From Trichobilharzia szidati (lineage: Eukaryota > Platyhelminthes > Trematoda > Strigeidida > Schistosomatidae): a stretch of 64,000 nt of DNA. The stretch lies in assembly GCA_944472155.2 (NCBI GenBank), contig OX235277.1, forward strand, positions 35,536,804 through 35,600,803. The letters are read 5' to 3'. Positions within the stretch are counted from its first letter, which is position 1; the number at the start of each line of letters is the position of its first letter. A program made the translations under genes and the position numbers. The notes beneath the pieces were generated by a model that worked only from the letters and a program-made list of their open reading frames with translations, had not been told where the DNA came from and searched no databases. Positions 1 to 11,505 of the stretch are shown piece by piece.

Positions 1-839
1 GTTCCGCGTAAACAGAAGGCAAAGTAAAACACGTATTTGATCACCCAAATTCGAGTGATATTTTGGGACCAAATAGGAGTGCAAGATGATTGCTTAATTA
101 TGAACGGCCCACGACACTGCTGGTCACTGGCAGGCCCTAATTGCTCGAGTAGGTGAAAAATACGCCTTTTCCGACTATAAGCGCTATGTTAGAGTGGATA
201 GAGTGGAGAATCCCGGCCTCAGCCGTGGAGAGAAGCGCTTCTTGGAATACTATGGGCTTGCGGTATATATATCCCGGAAGATGGTTATGGGCTTTATGAT
301 CAACATATACATCGAAAGATGGTTCTGAGCTTTACGCTCAAAATAAATGTTAAGCTAGGGATCATGCATGAACGAACGAACGTACCACGACAGCTTGCCG
401 AATGGCCTGAATGTCTGACCGAAAGCTTTCAGCTAAACAAATCGACCAAAGCGGTGGGGGTCAGCATCCGATGCTCAGTGATGAATGCTGTGACCAGTAA
501 TCCTAGGGAGTTACTTGCCGCTGCAGCTCACTCATCCGTAGTGGGGTTGTGAGGACCCTAAGATAACACCAACCGGAAGAAAAATACCCAATGTTTTTCC
601 CATAGTTAAAAACTCTTCCGATCGGCCTGATGAAGTGCCTAATGATATGCATCTACCATACAGAAAAATAATGCGAATTATAGAACAACGAAAAAAGCAT
701 ATATCTAAAGTTTTTTAGTGGATGTAACACGTACAGTTATAAAAACATTTTTACTTGTGTTGCGGGATGCAATATAAAAAGTTGATGTGTCTGAAAAAAA
801 AATAAATACCACAAACGAATGAGAATTAAGTGAATCACA
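1..839. other. No gene recognised
   Basis: No coding exon, RNA gene or named repeat could be supported here. A 77-codon open frame at 319-552 has no signal peptide, no motif and no splice context. The stretch lies beyond the 3' end of the Gypsy pol remnant and could hold its 3' untranslated region or LTR, but no TG...CA ends or repeat partner were seen. Confidence 0.4.
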
Positions 840-3330
840 TCACTTAGTTATGTAGCAGGAGTTTTCAAACGTGGGTGAACAAAGACGTCTGCAGACTGTG
901 GTAGAAGGGGAGCTGGTTTAACTGAATGCATTGCGTTTGTAAGCCTGCTGATGTACGAGGCGTAATCTACAACTGGTGGGAAGCTAGAAGAAGAAACAAA
1001 CTCACATGGCAGTCGTAGTGTTGTGCCCTATGCTAGCTCGGTGACAGCATAATCGGCATCAGTTTTCAAGGCGTTTCGCATCCCCAGGACAACTTACGGT
1101 AGTGATTCAGTCCAATATACATTGTTCGCAGCTGGTAAGCCAGTCTTCAGCTGTCGGGACAGACGTTCTACCATAACATTAGCTTGAGGATGGTAGGCTG
1201 TTGTTCAAAAACGCATGCAACCAAGGATTTTAGTGAAAGCGAAGAATGAACCGCTTTCGAATTGCCGCCCGCGATCAGTTGTTATGGAGGATGGGCATCC
1301 AAGGTTTGCGATCCATCTTTCAACAAAGACGCGTGTGACTGTTTCAGCAGATATATATTTGAAAGGTACTGCTTCAGGCCATCGTGTGAAACGGTCAATG
1401 GAGGTTTAGATATAGATATATCCATGAGATTCTGGAAGGAGTCCAACCAAATCTGCATGAAAGTGTTCGAAACGAGTATCAGGGATAAGTAGGGTGCCAA
1501 GAGGGCTTTTGGTATGTCTTACTAGCTTGCGCGTTTGCCAAGCTAAGCACTTTGGGCCCATTATCTTGCTTTTTTATTAATACCAGGCCAACAAATTGAC
1601 TGTTTGTGGGCTTGACTTTAGTTTGAATACTTGGGCGGGATAAGCCATGCAACGTATTAGAGCCGTTACGGCAATGACTTTTAGGCACGATGGGGCAAAG
1701 AGTACTCATGGAAATGTCACGTAGAATAGTGTCCCTTCCCATACCCAAGGTTTTCTCAGCTAATTGCTGAGTTGTGCTCGATAACTCATGTTGAAGCTGA
1801 GTATCTTCTTTATGAAGACAAGCCAGTTTCATAAGGTCTATGCCATCTACTTGGTTGAGGGAACAAATGCGCGGCAAGACATCTGTGACAGTGCTGTTCA
1901 CCACGGACACATGGCAAATATCCGGTGCTGACTGTGAAGCACAGTCTAGTTGTCGCGATTCTCTCGGTGAAAATTTATCTGATTTTGAGTTCAGAGAGTA
2001 CGTCAGAGGTTTGTGGTGAGTGAAAATTATAAATTCATCAACCTCCACTGAATGTCGAAAATTACGTATAGCACAGCACATAGCAAGTAGTTCACTGCCT
2101 AATGTGCTGTACTTCGTTTCTGCTAATTGAAGGCGCCCCGAGAAAAAAGGCGAGTGGTTGCCACTCTCTGTTGACTAGTAGTTGCAGAACTGCGCCGACT
2201 GCAGTGTCTGATGCATCAAACGACATACTTAACGGGGCCATTGGATCCTGATACATAAGAAGGGTGCCATTTAAGATCGCTTTCTTGACCTGAGCGAAAG
2301 CATTTTGAGCAGAGGCGTCAAGTTCAGTGCACTTGTTCTCCCCTCGAAGAAGGTCTGTTAATGACTGAGTCAGGGAAGCACAGTTAGGAATGAAGCGTCG
2401 GTAGTAACCAAGCAGTTTAAAAGGCGAAGATTTTTCGCTGTCTGTGGCCCCGGAAAGTTCAGTATTGCCTCAACTTTACTAGTTATTGAGCGAATACCCT
2501 TGCAGTCAATGGTATAGCTGAGAAATTCGAGTGAGTCAACGCGCATATGACACTTTTGAATAATAATGGTAACATCATGTAGGCGTAATATTTCGAATGT
2601 CAAATCCAAGTATCTGAGGTAAGTTTCCTGGTCTGGACTGGCAATGAGGCAGTAGCCTAAGTATGCGTGTACAAAGTCGATAACGCGAAATACTCCGTCA
2701 ACGAAACGTTGGAATGTTTGTGCTGCATCCCGGAGGCCGAATGGCGTACGTAGAAGTTCGAAACGTCCGTTTACGGAATATCCTCTGGTGCCATGGGGAT
2801 TTGGTTATACGCCTTAACCTAGCCAGTCGTCGTTTGTCAGGAGCAAGTCGTCGTGCATTAGATGTCACGGGTTGTCCTGTGGTTATCATAGGGTGCATAA
2901 CATAACTGGTTATGCATGGTAGATCGTTATACGGACATTTACGTTTTCGGTACTTATCAACATTCGATTAGAAAGTTGGATCAAAGACTGCCTTCTTCTT
3001 AAAGAGTGACAAGCTATGGCCTACGTAGGTGATGCATTTAACAGGCAGTCTAGTAGTACCGTCTATGAGTCGTTTTCGGCGGAGGTCCACGACTAAATCA
3101 TGATGGTTAAGAAGGTTCGTGCCAATGATGGGCATAATGGCGTCTGAGAGGAGGAAAGTACCTACCGCTCCGAAGGCTATGAATGCGCGATGTTCAGAAA
3201 ATATGGTCAGGCACTGAACGAATAACCTTTGAATATACAGACTCTCAGATCTTGACCAAATGGAAGTAAAACCGAACTGTTTCAAATGAACAAGACAAAA
3301 TCCAAAATGAAATGATTCCAAACAGGATCA
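840..3330 (-). mobile_element. Decayed Gypsy (Boudicca-like) LTR retrotransposon pol
   Basis: Read on the minus strand, the pol order of a Gypsy/Ty3 element is recognisable across several frames. An aspartic protease C-terminal part lies near 3,180-3,000 (PIIGTNLLNHHDLVVDLRRK). Reverse transcriptase lies near 2,760-2,370 (VIDFVHAY, then HDVTIIIQKCH and SLEFLSYTIDCKGIR). The RNase H/integrase junction lies near 2,080-1,480 (IIFTHHKPLTYSLNSKSDK). The integrase core follows near 1,210-1,050 (MVERLSRQLKTGLPAANN) and a C-terminal segment extends to about 840 (VVDYASYISRLTNAMHS). The YxDD box of the reverse transcriptase reads YLGY, so both catalytic aspartates are gone. Many frameshifts and stops separate the segments. 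The element cannot move itself. No LTRs or gag were located. The family name rests on similarity to schistosome Gypsy elements recalled in general terms. Confidence 0.85.
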
Positions 3331-6300
3331 TGTTAATAACAGAATGTCGAAAAGCTGTCGAAATGTATCGAATAAACTTCATGTACGCCTTTAAATAAGA
3401 GGTTATCTGGAGTTCAAACACTAAGAATACAATATACGGACCGAACCAGCACGCTGAATCTGTCCAAATCACCCAGTTTCTGGATAGATAAATGGGTGAA
3501 CTGGTATGTCCACAAATCATACAACTCACAAGTTAATTCGCAATTTCCCCTTCATCCAGTTCTAGATGAAACTTCTCAAGTCTGCTTTGGAAGCCAAAAT
3601 TATGGAGATTACAAATGGGTGCTGTTCAGTGTCTGTGAATATTTTGTTTTAATGAAGCTGCGAAAACAATAATAGCGTGGCTTTTTGAGTCAATAAATTT
3701 ACGAAATCTTTGTTGACCTGTTATACCTCATTCACAAACTTATATCTATAGAGGATCAGAGAAGTTCATCAAGTCAGTTGAACCTCAGCCATTTCAATGT
3801 CAATGATCAATTTGTTTATCTGTACCGACTGAAAGACATGGTGGTCAATATAATTCTTAAGGGACAAGAGCGGCGTTTTGTTGTGATTGTGTGTTTCTAT
3901 AATCTATTCCTATCATCGCGACTAAATACACCTCTGATCAGCCGTGAGTTTTATTCCCCCTTTGCTCGTTGGAGTGGTGTTAAGGATAGCTTGACCACTA
4001 GGTTATTTGCCTCAGACTAGGGAGTCAGCAGGTAGTGTGATTTAAGCTCAGGTCCAAAAGGACAAATCTTTAGTTTAAGCTGATTGGGAAGCAGCTCGAA
4101 TTCGTTCTAGCAGAGTGGCTAACCAGCTTCCTAGAATTGATGAGTCCTACATCGCCTTTGCTGACGAAGCCTCTTCTTGCCCTAAATCACTATCCAATGT
4201 TTTCCACGCTACACTGACACTGTTCCTGCTACCAACCAAAGAGCAGTAGTAATCCTGGTCACACTCTCTGGGAGGTAGTTCTAAACAGTTCATTGAAAGC
4301 ACGTGAGCTGAATCTATCACAGGGATGGTGAATAAGAAATACATTTGTAGAATAGGAAGTAACCAGGAGAGTTTCAACCCTTTTTGATTTTTTGTTATTA
4401 TTTGTCACTCAGTTGTCGTAAGCTTCAGTCCAGCATTCATTTTCAGTCGGCATTTTCATATAATTATTTCAAATTTCATTGTACATTAGGTACGTTGAGG
4501 TCGTTCTTATCATATTACTTTTGCTCAACGTGACCTAGTTTTGAAACCATAGCTAATAGGACTCATACAAATGCTTAAGTTATCGCATTATGCTAACATG
4601 GAAAAGTGTGTTGCACTCATCTAATTACTGATGACTGGGGTCTCAAATGAAAATCAACATGTCACGGCAATGTAACATGAGGCATTTGTCATATTCCAGG
4701 AGGCTATTTACTATGCTACTAAATATGTGAGATATTATCCATACTCACAGCCAGCTTTCATCACGCAGTTAGTTGTCCGCTAATATTTAATGAGGCAGCG
4801 CATGCATACATACACTATGGTGTGACAGAGATGACACTGAATGCAGCCCAAGGCCAGTGAGTAAGAAGCTAGTATTCTCTTTTTATCACACTTATCACAC
4901 TTCTTGTTTTTTAAAGAGTTCTTATTACGCGTGCTCTACATTTCCATTTGCAAATATTATTTACTTGTTCTCAACTTGTTAAACTTATTCAGTAACGTTT
5001 GCCCGCTTCATTTCGTTTTCTCGATTTGTGCTGCTAAGCCAACCTGTAGTGTTTCCTCACGCTGAACTATGATTTAAGACTAAATGGTGTTTACTTTTGA
5101 AAGTGTTGTAGTCGAAACTTACCTTCGTAATCTTTTGAGCATGCTTATTTACGTTTTATATCCTTCAAATGTATTTTATTTTATTAAACTTCTGAGACTT
5201 TTTCTTTGCCACATAAATGGACTTTCATTGAAGTTTATGTCATACGGTATGTAAGCATTCTATTTGGTGTTCAGTAATCATCTCTTTGTGCTGGGCTTGC
5301 TGTTGAGTATTGCTTTTTTGAATCTCTTTACAGCTTGATCTTTACATTCATGCATTGATTTTTTATTGACCGTTGTAAGGTGAGATAAGTCAGGTGGTTT
5401 TAATATGCTCAAACTGGATTAATGTCCGAAGACAACGCGATGGGTGGGCAGCCATCTTCAGTAGGATTGGTTACTTCAGATAATTGTTTAACTATTGGCA
5501 CTATATAAATGGCGAACACACCAGAGAAAGAACTTCCAGTCTCTACATCCGGATTCATTGAAGCGGCAAAGAGCACTTCAGCTGATCAGCAGATATCAGC
5601 CAACCAGGACGTTGATTAGCTAACTGTATCCATGGCACGAGCCATACAGTTAAAGCAGCCTCTAACGGCTTGTGCTTGCCCCACGACATGTAAATTTAAG
5701 GTCCTTCACTCAATTGTATTCTCCATTGATTGTGTCTGACGATCTCTGGTAATTTGTGTGGTAAGTTTGGATTATGTACACATGATATTGAGCTCTATTT
5801 TGCGTACTCTGCGAGTAGGCATACTGCCACTAATGACTCAAGTCGATACACTGAAAAGACCTAATGGATACAGTCAGGAATAAGAGGAGGCACAACAATA
5901 CACATGAGAACCTGCACGATAAAATGAGGAATGTCCACACTAGCTAGCTGTTTCAAAGAATCACCGTAACTATTGCAAACAAGTTTGGTATTTTCGCCAG
6001 CGCCTGTTGACACAATACAGATAATCACAAGTCGATAAAAACGTTGTCTCTACTAATAATTTAATCGGTAACAGCTCCTTCCTGAAAACTATAGAGTATA
6101 CTGGCAACTGAAAATGTGTGATGTTAGTAGACTCTGAAGTGGCTTGTTCTGTCACACATGCCTCATATGTTCTAGAAGCTTCTAAGTCCTCAGAAAGGAC
6201 TCTTCAGTTGCTGCTTGCTACATCCAATGGAAGTTCCATGCAGACCTAAATGGGTAATTCTGCTACCACGACAACTGACGACAGTGTCTCGTCAGCATTC

Positions 6301-7200
6301 TTTCATAGTGTTTACTCAGTTACCATGGCAATTAAGACTGGGAGTCGGTCTGTTAGAATAGCTGTCCTGGGTAGCAAACTGTCTGTCCTCACATTGAATA
6401 ATAACTTCATTCCATTTTTGAAAGGAAACGAAACAGAACAAAGCACGTACAGCGTAAAGAGTGATACCAAGACTCAGAAGCAGAAAGTGTTAACTACTTT
6501 AGAACGTCCGAGCTTGGAAAAGAGATATTATACATTTTTGTAACTCCCCAGAGGTATGACAAACTATTAAGTCTCCATACAGATATAACAGTATGTAACT
6601 ACAACCTGTCACAACTGGCCATCCAAATGACTAAGTACAGCAGATTCAGTTGGCCCTCTCCCAGTAAAATTTATAAGTAAAAACTTTATACTAGTTTTTG
6701 TACACCATCTCACCAAATGGTGCCAGGCTATCATTGTCCCCTAGATTGAAGCTTTAACCATCGCGGAATAAATTTTCGACCAGCCTCTGGGGAGACGGAA
6801 GCACTTCAGTTTTAGTCAAGTTGACGGTCTAACTTTTAAAGTGTCGTTATCGAAGTACTCTGTAGCATAATGTTCATCTGGAAAATATGCGCTACTGCCT
6901 GCCACCAACAAGGAAATTGGAGAGTGAAATCACTTTTTCAGGTATATGTAGACCGAATTAATGGCTGGGAATGGGACAGATCCCTCTCAGTGCTTAAAGA
7001 AATACAGAGTTGTTATTCAGAAAGCTACACTGCGAACGCCTCATTACATGATTACCCGGAGAGAACTCCGGTTACCAGTTGGTCTGATTTCAAACACACT
7101 TGGCAACGATAAACTGATACCATCAGAAAACGTAATCAAACTGAGGCCAGATCTAAACAAGGTACACCGGGACGTTTGATTTACTTATTTGAAAGTACTC
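3331..7200. other. Long stretch with no supported gene
   Basis: About 3.9 kb without a supportable gene apart from the doubtful secreted ORF listed separately. Near 5,500 there is a TATA-like tatataaatgg inside a moderately GC-richer block (5,400-5,760), which could be a promoter or solo LTR, but no paired copy was found in the window. Open frames at 6,250-6,543 (97 codons, Thr/Ser-rich start) and 6,870-7,179 have no recognisable domain. I give them no function. Confidence 0.35.
4147..4377 (-). CDS. Doubtful small secreted protein or first exon
   Basis: A 76-codon frame starts with a convincing signal-peptide shape: MKLSW, then about 16 hydrophobic residues, then a small-residue region (VIDSAH). 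A short Cys-containing segment follows (NCLELPPRECDQDYYCSLVG) and then an acidic, Ser/Ala-rich tail. Three cysteines lie within about 16 residues. Schistosome genomes contain many short secreted proteins, so this could be a real exon. However, no clear TATA box, splice pair or second copy was found, and a random 76-codon frame is common in this DNA. It may equally be chance. No function is proposed. Confidence 0.25.
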   Translation of the reverse strand: MKLSWLLPILQMYFLFTIPVIDSAHVLSMNCLELPPRECDQDYYCSLVGSRNSVSVAWKTLDSDLGQEEASSAKAM

Positions 7201-7204
7201 TTAT

Positions 7205-10200
7205 TATTATTGTATCCTTTAATTCCTACAGGAACAAAAGGCTTCAGCCATGCGTCTCCATTGCGTTCGGTTCTCTGCTAGAGTCTTCACCTGGCTCCAA
7301 ATCTACCCACACGTTTTCATCTCCTCTTTACATGACCTCCTCCAAGTCACCCATGGACGACCAACTCGCCGCTTCCCTTTCGGGTTCCACTCAAGGGCTT
7401 GTCTAGTAATGTCAGTTGATGGTTTCCTAAGAGTATGACCAATTCATCTCCATTTCTTCCTGCCTATTTGTTTCACAATCAGTTCCTGGTTGGTTCGCTC
7501 CTAAAGATTTCTGCTGCTGATCTTTTCTGGCCATCTGATCTTGAGTATTGAGCGAAGACAACTGTTATTAAGGTTTGTTGCTTGTTTGAGATGCTCTTTA
7601 TGACGCGCTGGCCAAGTCTCTGATCCGTATAGTAGCACTGACTTCACATTGGAGCTGAAAATCCGGATCTTATTTTTGATGCTGAGTGTTGTTGACCTCC
7701 AAACAGACTTAAGAATAGTGAAAGCTTGTCTTGCTTTTCCGATTCTTGCTTTGATATCCTCGTCAGTTCCGCCTGCAGTTGACATGATGCTTCCAAGGTA
7801 AGTAAAAGAGGTAGTTTCTTTCAGGTTCCTCCCACTTATGCTGACTGTTGTCTGTTGTTGTTGTTCTTGTTTAGGAATCTTCATCACCTCTGTTTTATCT
7901 ATGTTCACCTGAAGTCCTATCGTTGATGATTCTTCTGCCAACTTGTTGCTTTTCGCTTGCATATCTTCCAGTTTGTGGGAAATCAGACATATATCATCGG
8001 CGAAGTCCAGATCCTCCAAGTTTTTTGTGTGTGTCCATTTTACGCCTGTTTCCTCATTGCCCACTGTTTGTCGCATTGTCCAATCTACTGCAATCAGGAA
8101 AATCATTGGCGATAGTAGGCAGCCTTGTCTTACTCCTGTCTTCACTTCGAAGGGTTCCGAAAGTTTCCCGTTGTGGATTACTTGGCATGCAGCATTGTCG
8201 TACAGCTGTTGGATGAGATGTATAATTGTCGGTGGCACCCCGTAGTAGCGAAGTAGTTTCCAAATCACCTCTCGATTGACTCTGTCGAAGGCCTTTTCAA
8301 AGTCAATGAAGTTGAGATAGAGAGGTGACTGCCATTCCAAACTTTGTTCATTGATGATCCGTAATGTGGCGATTTGATCAATACATGACTTGTTTCTCCT
8401 GAACCCAGCTTGTTCCGGTAGAAGTTTTTCATCCAGATTGGCATGTTTGATTCTCTCCAGAATGATGCGACTTAGTATTTTGCTTGGGATGGACAGGAGC
8501 ATAATTCCGCGCCGGTTCTTGCATTGACTTAAGTCTCCTTTCTTTGGTAGTTTGAATAGGTATCCTTTCTTCCAATCCTCGGGTACTTTGCCTTCTTTCC
8601 GCACCTTCTCCAGTAGTGGCGTCATCAAGTCCACTGTTGTCTCTGGGTCCATTTTCCATGCTTCTGCTGGGATTCCATCTGGTCCTGCTGCTTTTCCAGC
8701 TTTAAGCATCTTGATTGCCTTCAGGACTTCTGATTTCGTCGGGGGGTTGGTGTTCACTGGTAGCTCTGTCTCCGTCGTTGGTATTGTTGGGCGCGTTGTA
8801 GGTGGTGGTCGATTGAGGAGTCTTTTGAAGTGTTCAGCCCAGTGTTTCCTTTGCTCCACTTCTTTGGTGAGTGACTTTCCATTGTCATCCTTCACCAGCT
8901 TGATCTGTGTCAAACGTTTGCCCGATAGGTACCTAGTAGTTTGGTAGAGTGTTGCGAGGTCTCCTTTGCCTGGAGCTTGTTCTGCCTCACTTGCCATGAT
9001 TTCATAGTACTTTCTTTTGTCTTCTCTGGCACTCTTCTTTACTGTTTTGTTCAGTGTCTTGTAGCTTGCATTCAAATCCTGTTTTTGTTGCTCATCGGTG
9101 CACTGGAGAATCTTTTGTTTCACCATCCTTCTCTCTTCTATCAGTCTCCAAGTGTCCGTAGTGAGCCACTGTTTGTCCTGTCTCTTCTTTTTACCTAGAA
9201 CTTCCATGCAGGTTTGACTCCACACTGTCTTCAAGTTGTTCCAGTGCTTTTCGACGCTGACCTCTTCGCCAGTGTTGATTTGTGTCTTGGCTTTGTCTTT
9301 TATACTTGCAGTGAAGGTGTCCTTTGTGTCCTGGTCCTTCAGTTTTTGAGTGTTGAACTTGGCTTGTGGTCTATCTGCAGCTACTGATTCTCTGAAAGCT
9401 TTTAATTTGATTTGGATTGCCCCTTGTACGAGGTAGTGGTCTGAGCCAACGTCTGCTCCTCTTCTTACTTTTGTGTCCAGCAGGCTGCGCCTCCACTTCC
9501 TTGAGATTGAGATGAAGTCAGTTTGGTGTTTGGTTCGCCCATCTGGTGACACCCATGTAGCTTTGTGGATATCCTTGTGTTTGTATACGCTGCCACCAAT
9601 CACTAGTTCATTGAAGGCACAGAAGTCGGCGAAGAGTTTTCCGTTTTCATTCATTTCTCCGAGAGCTTCTCTACCCATGATGAGTTCGCTTCCTGTGTTG
9701 TTTGATCCCAGTTTGGCATTCATTTCTCCCGTTAGTATTTTAATGTCACCAGCTGGAGTATTATCCATTGTTGCCTGTAGTTGTCTGTAGAATTCTTCTT
9801 TCGTTTCGAGGTCTGCGTTGTTGGTCGGTGCATAGCATTGTATAATTGACACTGTCCTTCCTTTGGAGTTGAATCTGGCGGTCATTATCCTGGACGAGAT
9901 CGCCCTCCATTGCATCAGGACCCTTGTTGCCGTTGGTGACATCATGATAGCCACGCCCTCGGTGTGCGAGTGGTTATCTTCTGGGTGACCGGATTAGATC
10001 ACTGACTCACCCGTTGACAATTTGGTGAGTCCATTCCTATTCCATCTGCTTTCACACATTCCCAGTACTTGAATTTTGTATCTTTTCATTTCGTTTGCGA
10101 TCTTGGCAGCTTTGCCAATCTCGTACATGGTACGGACATTCCATGTCCCCACAAAGACTTCTTCTTTTGTCTCAAGGAGATACATCGTGCTGAAGTTTCT

Positions 10201-10250
10201 GTAGCAGGTTTGTTTACAGGGTGGGGTTGCTAGCCTCACGCCTGAGAAGG
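7205..10250 (-). mobile_element. Nearly full-length RTE-clade LINE, four nonsense codons
   Basis: On the minus strand a single reading frame of about 1,000 codons runs from near 10,239 to about 7,225 with only four nonsense codons. The N-terminal endonuclease of the APE type shows TWNVRTM, CESRWN, IQCYAPTNN, GEMNAKLG and the final SDHYLV motif. The reverse transcriptase shows GFRRNKSCIDQI, FEKAFDRV, GVRQGCLLSP and the catalytic DFADD. The C-terminal tail is [23 protein letters not shown]. A TAA at about 9,994-9,996 interrupts the endonuclease after GESVI. A TAG at 7,501-7,503 and two later stops (TGA, TAG) lie in the C-terminal tail, the first two of these where Trp is expected. The 3' end finishes in an (ATT)n-type tail on the plus strand. 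It is the best preserved LINE in the window and the likely source family for its truncated copies. It was probably mobile recently and is now defective. Confidence 0.9.
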
Positions 10251-10754
10251 GGGATTGTTACATCAATTTATAATTTAGAGAGAAGCGACCTTGTGGGTTG
10301 CTCCCCTTAAAAACCAGGAAAACAGGGAATAAACAAGCAGAAAAACACCAGCACAGGAAAATAATTCACAACAAGAAGGGTGACAAGCGACAACAACAAT
10401 AATAATATCACAGTCAATTACAGTTAACCAAATGATACCAAAATCATACACTCACTGACTTGAGCCAACTTGAACATGTAAATCCATCAATATATATACA
10501 ATTATAGGTATTAGTTAGTGTTAAACAAGCACAGAGTGGCAAATAAGCAGTTATATGTGTTATTGATATACAATATTATATCCAAAGATTCAGTGTTTAA
10601 AAGTCAAATAATTGTAAAAGTTTTTCGCAACTTTTGATAAGATATTCCACAAAAAGCAGAGTTTTAGGTAACTATGCAAATGTAGCGCTGTTATCGAAAA
10701 GCGCGCGTTATAGGGACAAAAGTACTGTTAGGAATTATTATTTCTGACCTGTTG
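10251..10754. other. AT-rich spacer, nothing recognised
   Basis: This stretch may begin with the 5' untranslated end of the adjoining LINE, then becomes AT-rich with short AT runs near 10,490. No gene, RNA or repeat with a partner was identified. Confidence 0.4.
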
Positions 10755-10915
10755 CAGGATTTCATCATGAGCTGACATCGTTTAGAGAACCGTTGGAAAA
10801 TCTCGGACTACTGGACAGTTGTTTCGTCCTAGTTTGAGACTCAGCTCATGGTGAAATCCTGAAGTCAAATCCCTACAAACCAATACTTGAATATTCCTGA
10901 TTTCTTAGAATAAAT
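10755..10915 (-). repeat. Hammerhead repeat family 2, partial copy
   Basis: Minus-strand copy of a terminal-inverted-repeat element. Its left terminus (ATTGGTTTGTAGGGATTTGA) ends near 10,900. The inverted right terminus (tcatcatgagctgacatc) is at about 10,765. Between them the hammerhead stem II and catalytic GAAA remain (CAAACTAGGACGAAAC), but the CUGAUGA core and the tRNA-like head are deleted. The ribozyme cannot be active. Confidence 0.7.
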
Positions 10916-10984
10916 TTAAGTAGCTATTGTGCACACGGAATATCCTCAGGAAATGAGTTTAAACCTTCTGGTTGCTGTTTGGGC

Positions 10985-11200
10985 TTATCTTTTGATTTGA
11001 CATTAGTAACTAGTGTGATGTGTCTAGTCCTCTCTTTGGTGCAGACTGAATTCTATCAGTCAGGTTGTAATGTGGCCACCATTGCAGATAAGCCTTGCTG
11101 ACGAGTGCCAACTAGCACGAAACCTAGGTCCAAGGCTTCCCGCCGATTGCCTCCAACCACTAATAGGCTTATCTTTATTCAGCGTATTCACACACAACGC
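10985..11200 (+). repeat. Hammerhead repeat family 3, rearranged copy
   Basis: The left part (TTTGGTGCAGACTGAATTCT and onward to GGCCACC near 11,080) matches the left end of the element in the loop of the 55.9-57.5 kb palindrome. The hammerhead that follows is inverted relative to that copy, so the element has an internal inversion at about 11,083-11,090. The tRNA-like head seen in the other copy is missing. Confidence 0.65.
11092..11136 (+). ncRNA. Hammerhead ribozyme, family 3, intact core
   Basis: Stem I is GCCTTG (11,092-11,097) pairing perfectly with CAAGGC (11,131-11,136). The core CTGACGAG (11,098-11,105) matches the CUGANGAG consensus. Stem II is TGC/GCA closed by CAACTA. The catalytic CGAAA is at 11,118-11,122. 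Stem III is the short self-complementary CCTAGG. The predicted cleavage site is after C11,130 (GUC). All invariant core residues I can check are present, so self-cleavage is plausible. Hammerheads in Sm-alpha repeats of schistosomes are established knowledge; activity of this copy is inference. Confidence 0.8.
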
Positions 11201-11505
11201 AGTCATCATAACCAATTTTTATGACTTTCTTCTTCCTCAATGGCATCTTGGACCGTCGGTCATATGATTATTTACTGCAGAATGCTGGTGAAGAATTCAT
11301 CCACTTTGAAGCTAATGAAAGTACAGCATGTTTATGTTTTGTTAAGATATGTAATCACTCATGATGGCGTTGAAAATTTGCAAAACAGAAATCCTTTCAT
11401 TACTGAATGAAGTATATTCATAATCTGAGTGATTGGATTAGCATTTCATATAACAATGCATTTTCGTTTTGACATCCAACCGCTATATTCTCCACAACGA
11501 CATGT

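Noticed and set aside
5373..5782. A solo LTR around the TATA-like motif at 5.5 kb
   Set aside because: No inverted TG...CA ends with a flanking duplication and no second copy in the window.
7923..9790. Plus-strand open frames of 76-131 codons over the RTE LINE
   Set aside because: They are antisense to the continuous endonuclease/reverse-transcriptase frame, have no motifs and shift position among LINE copies.
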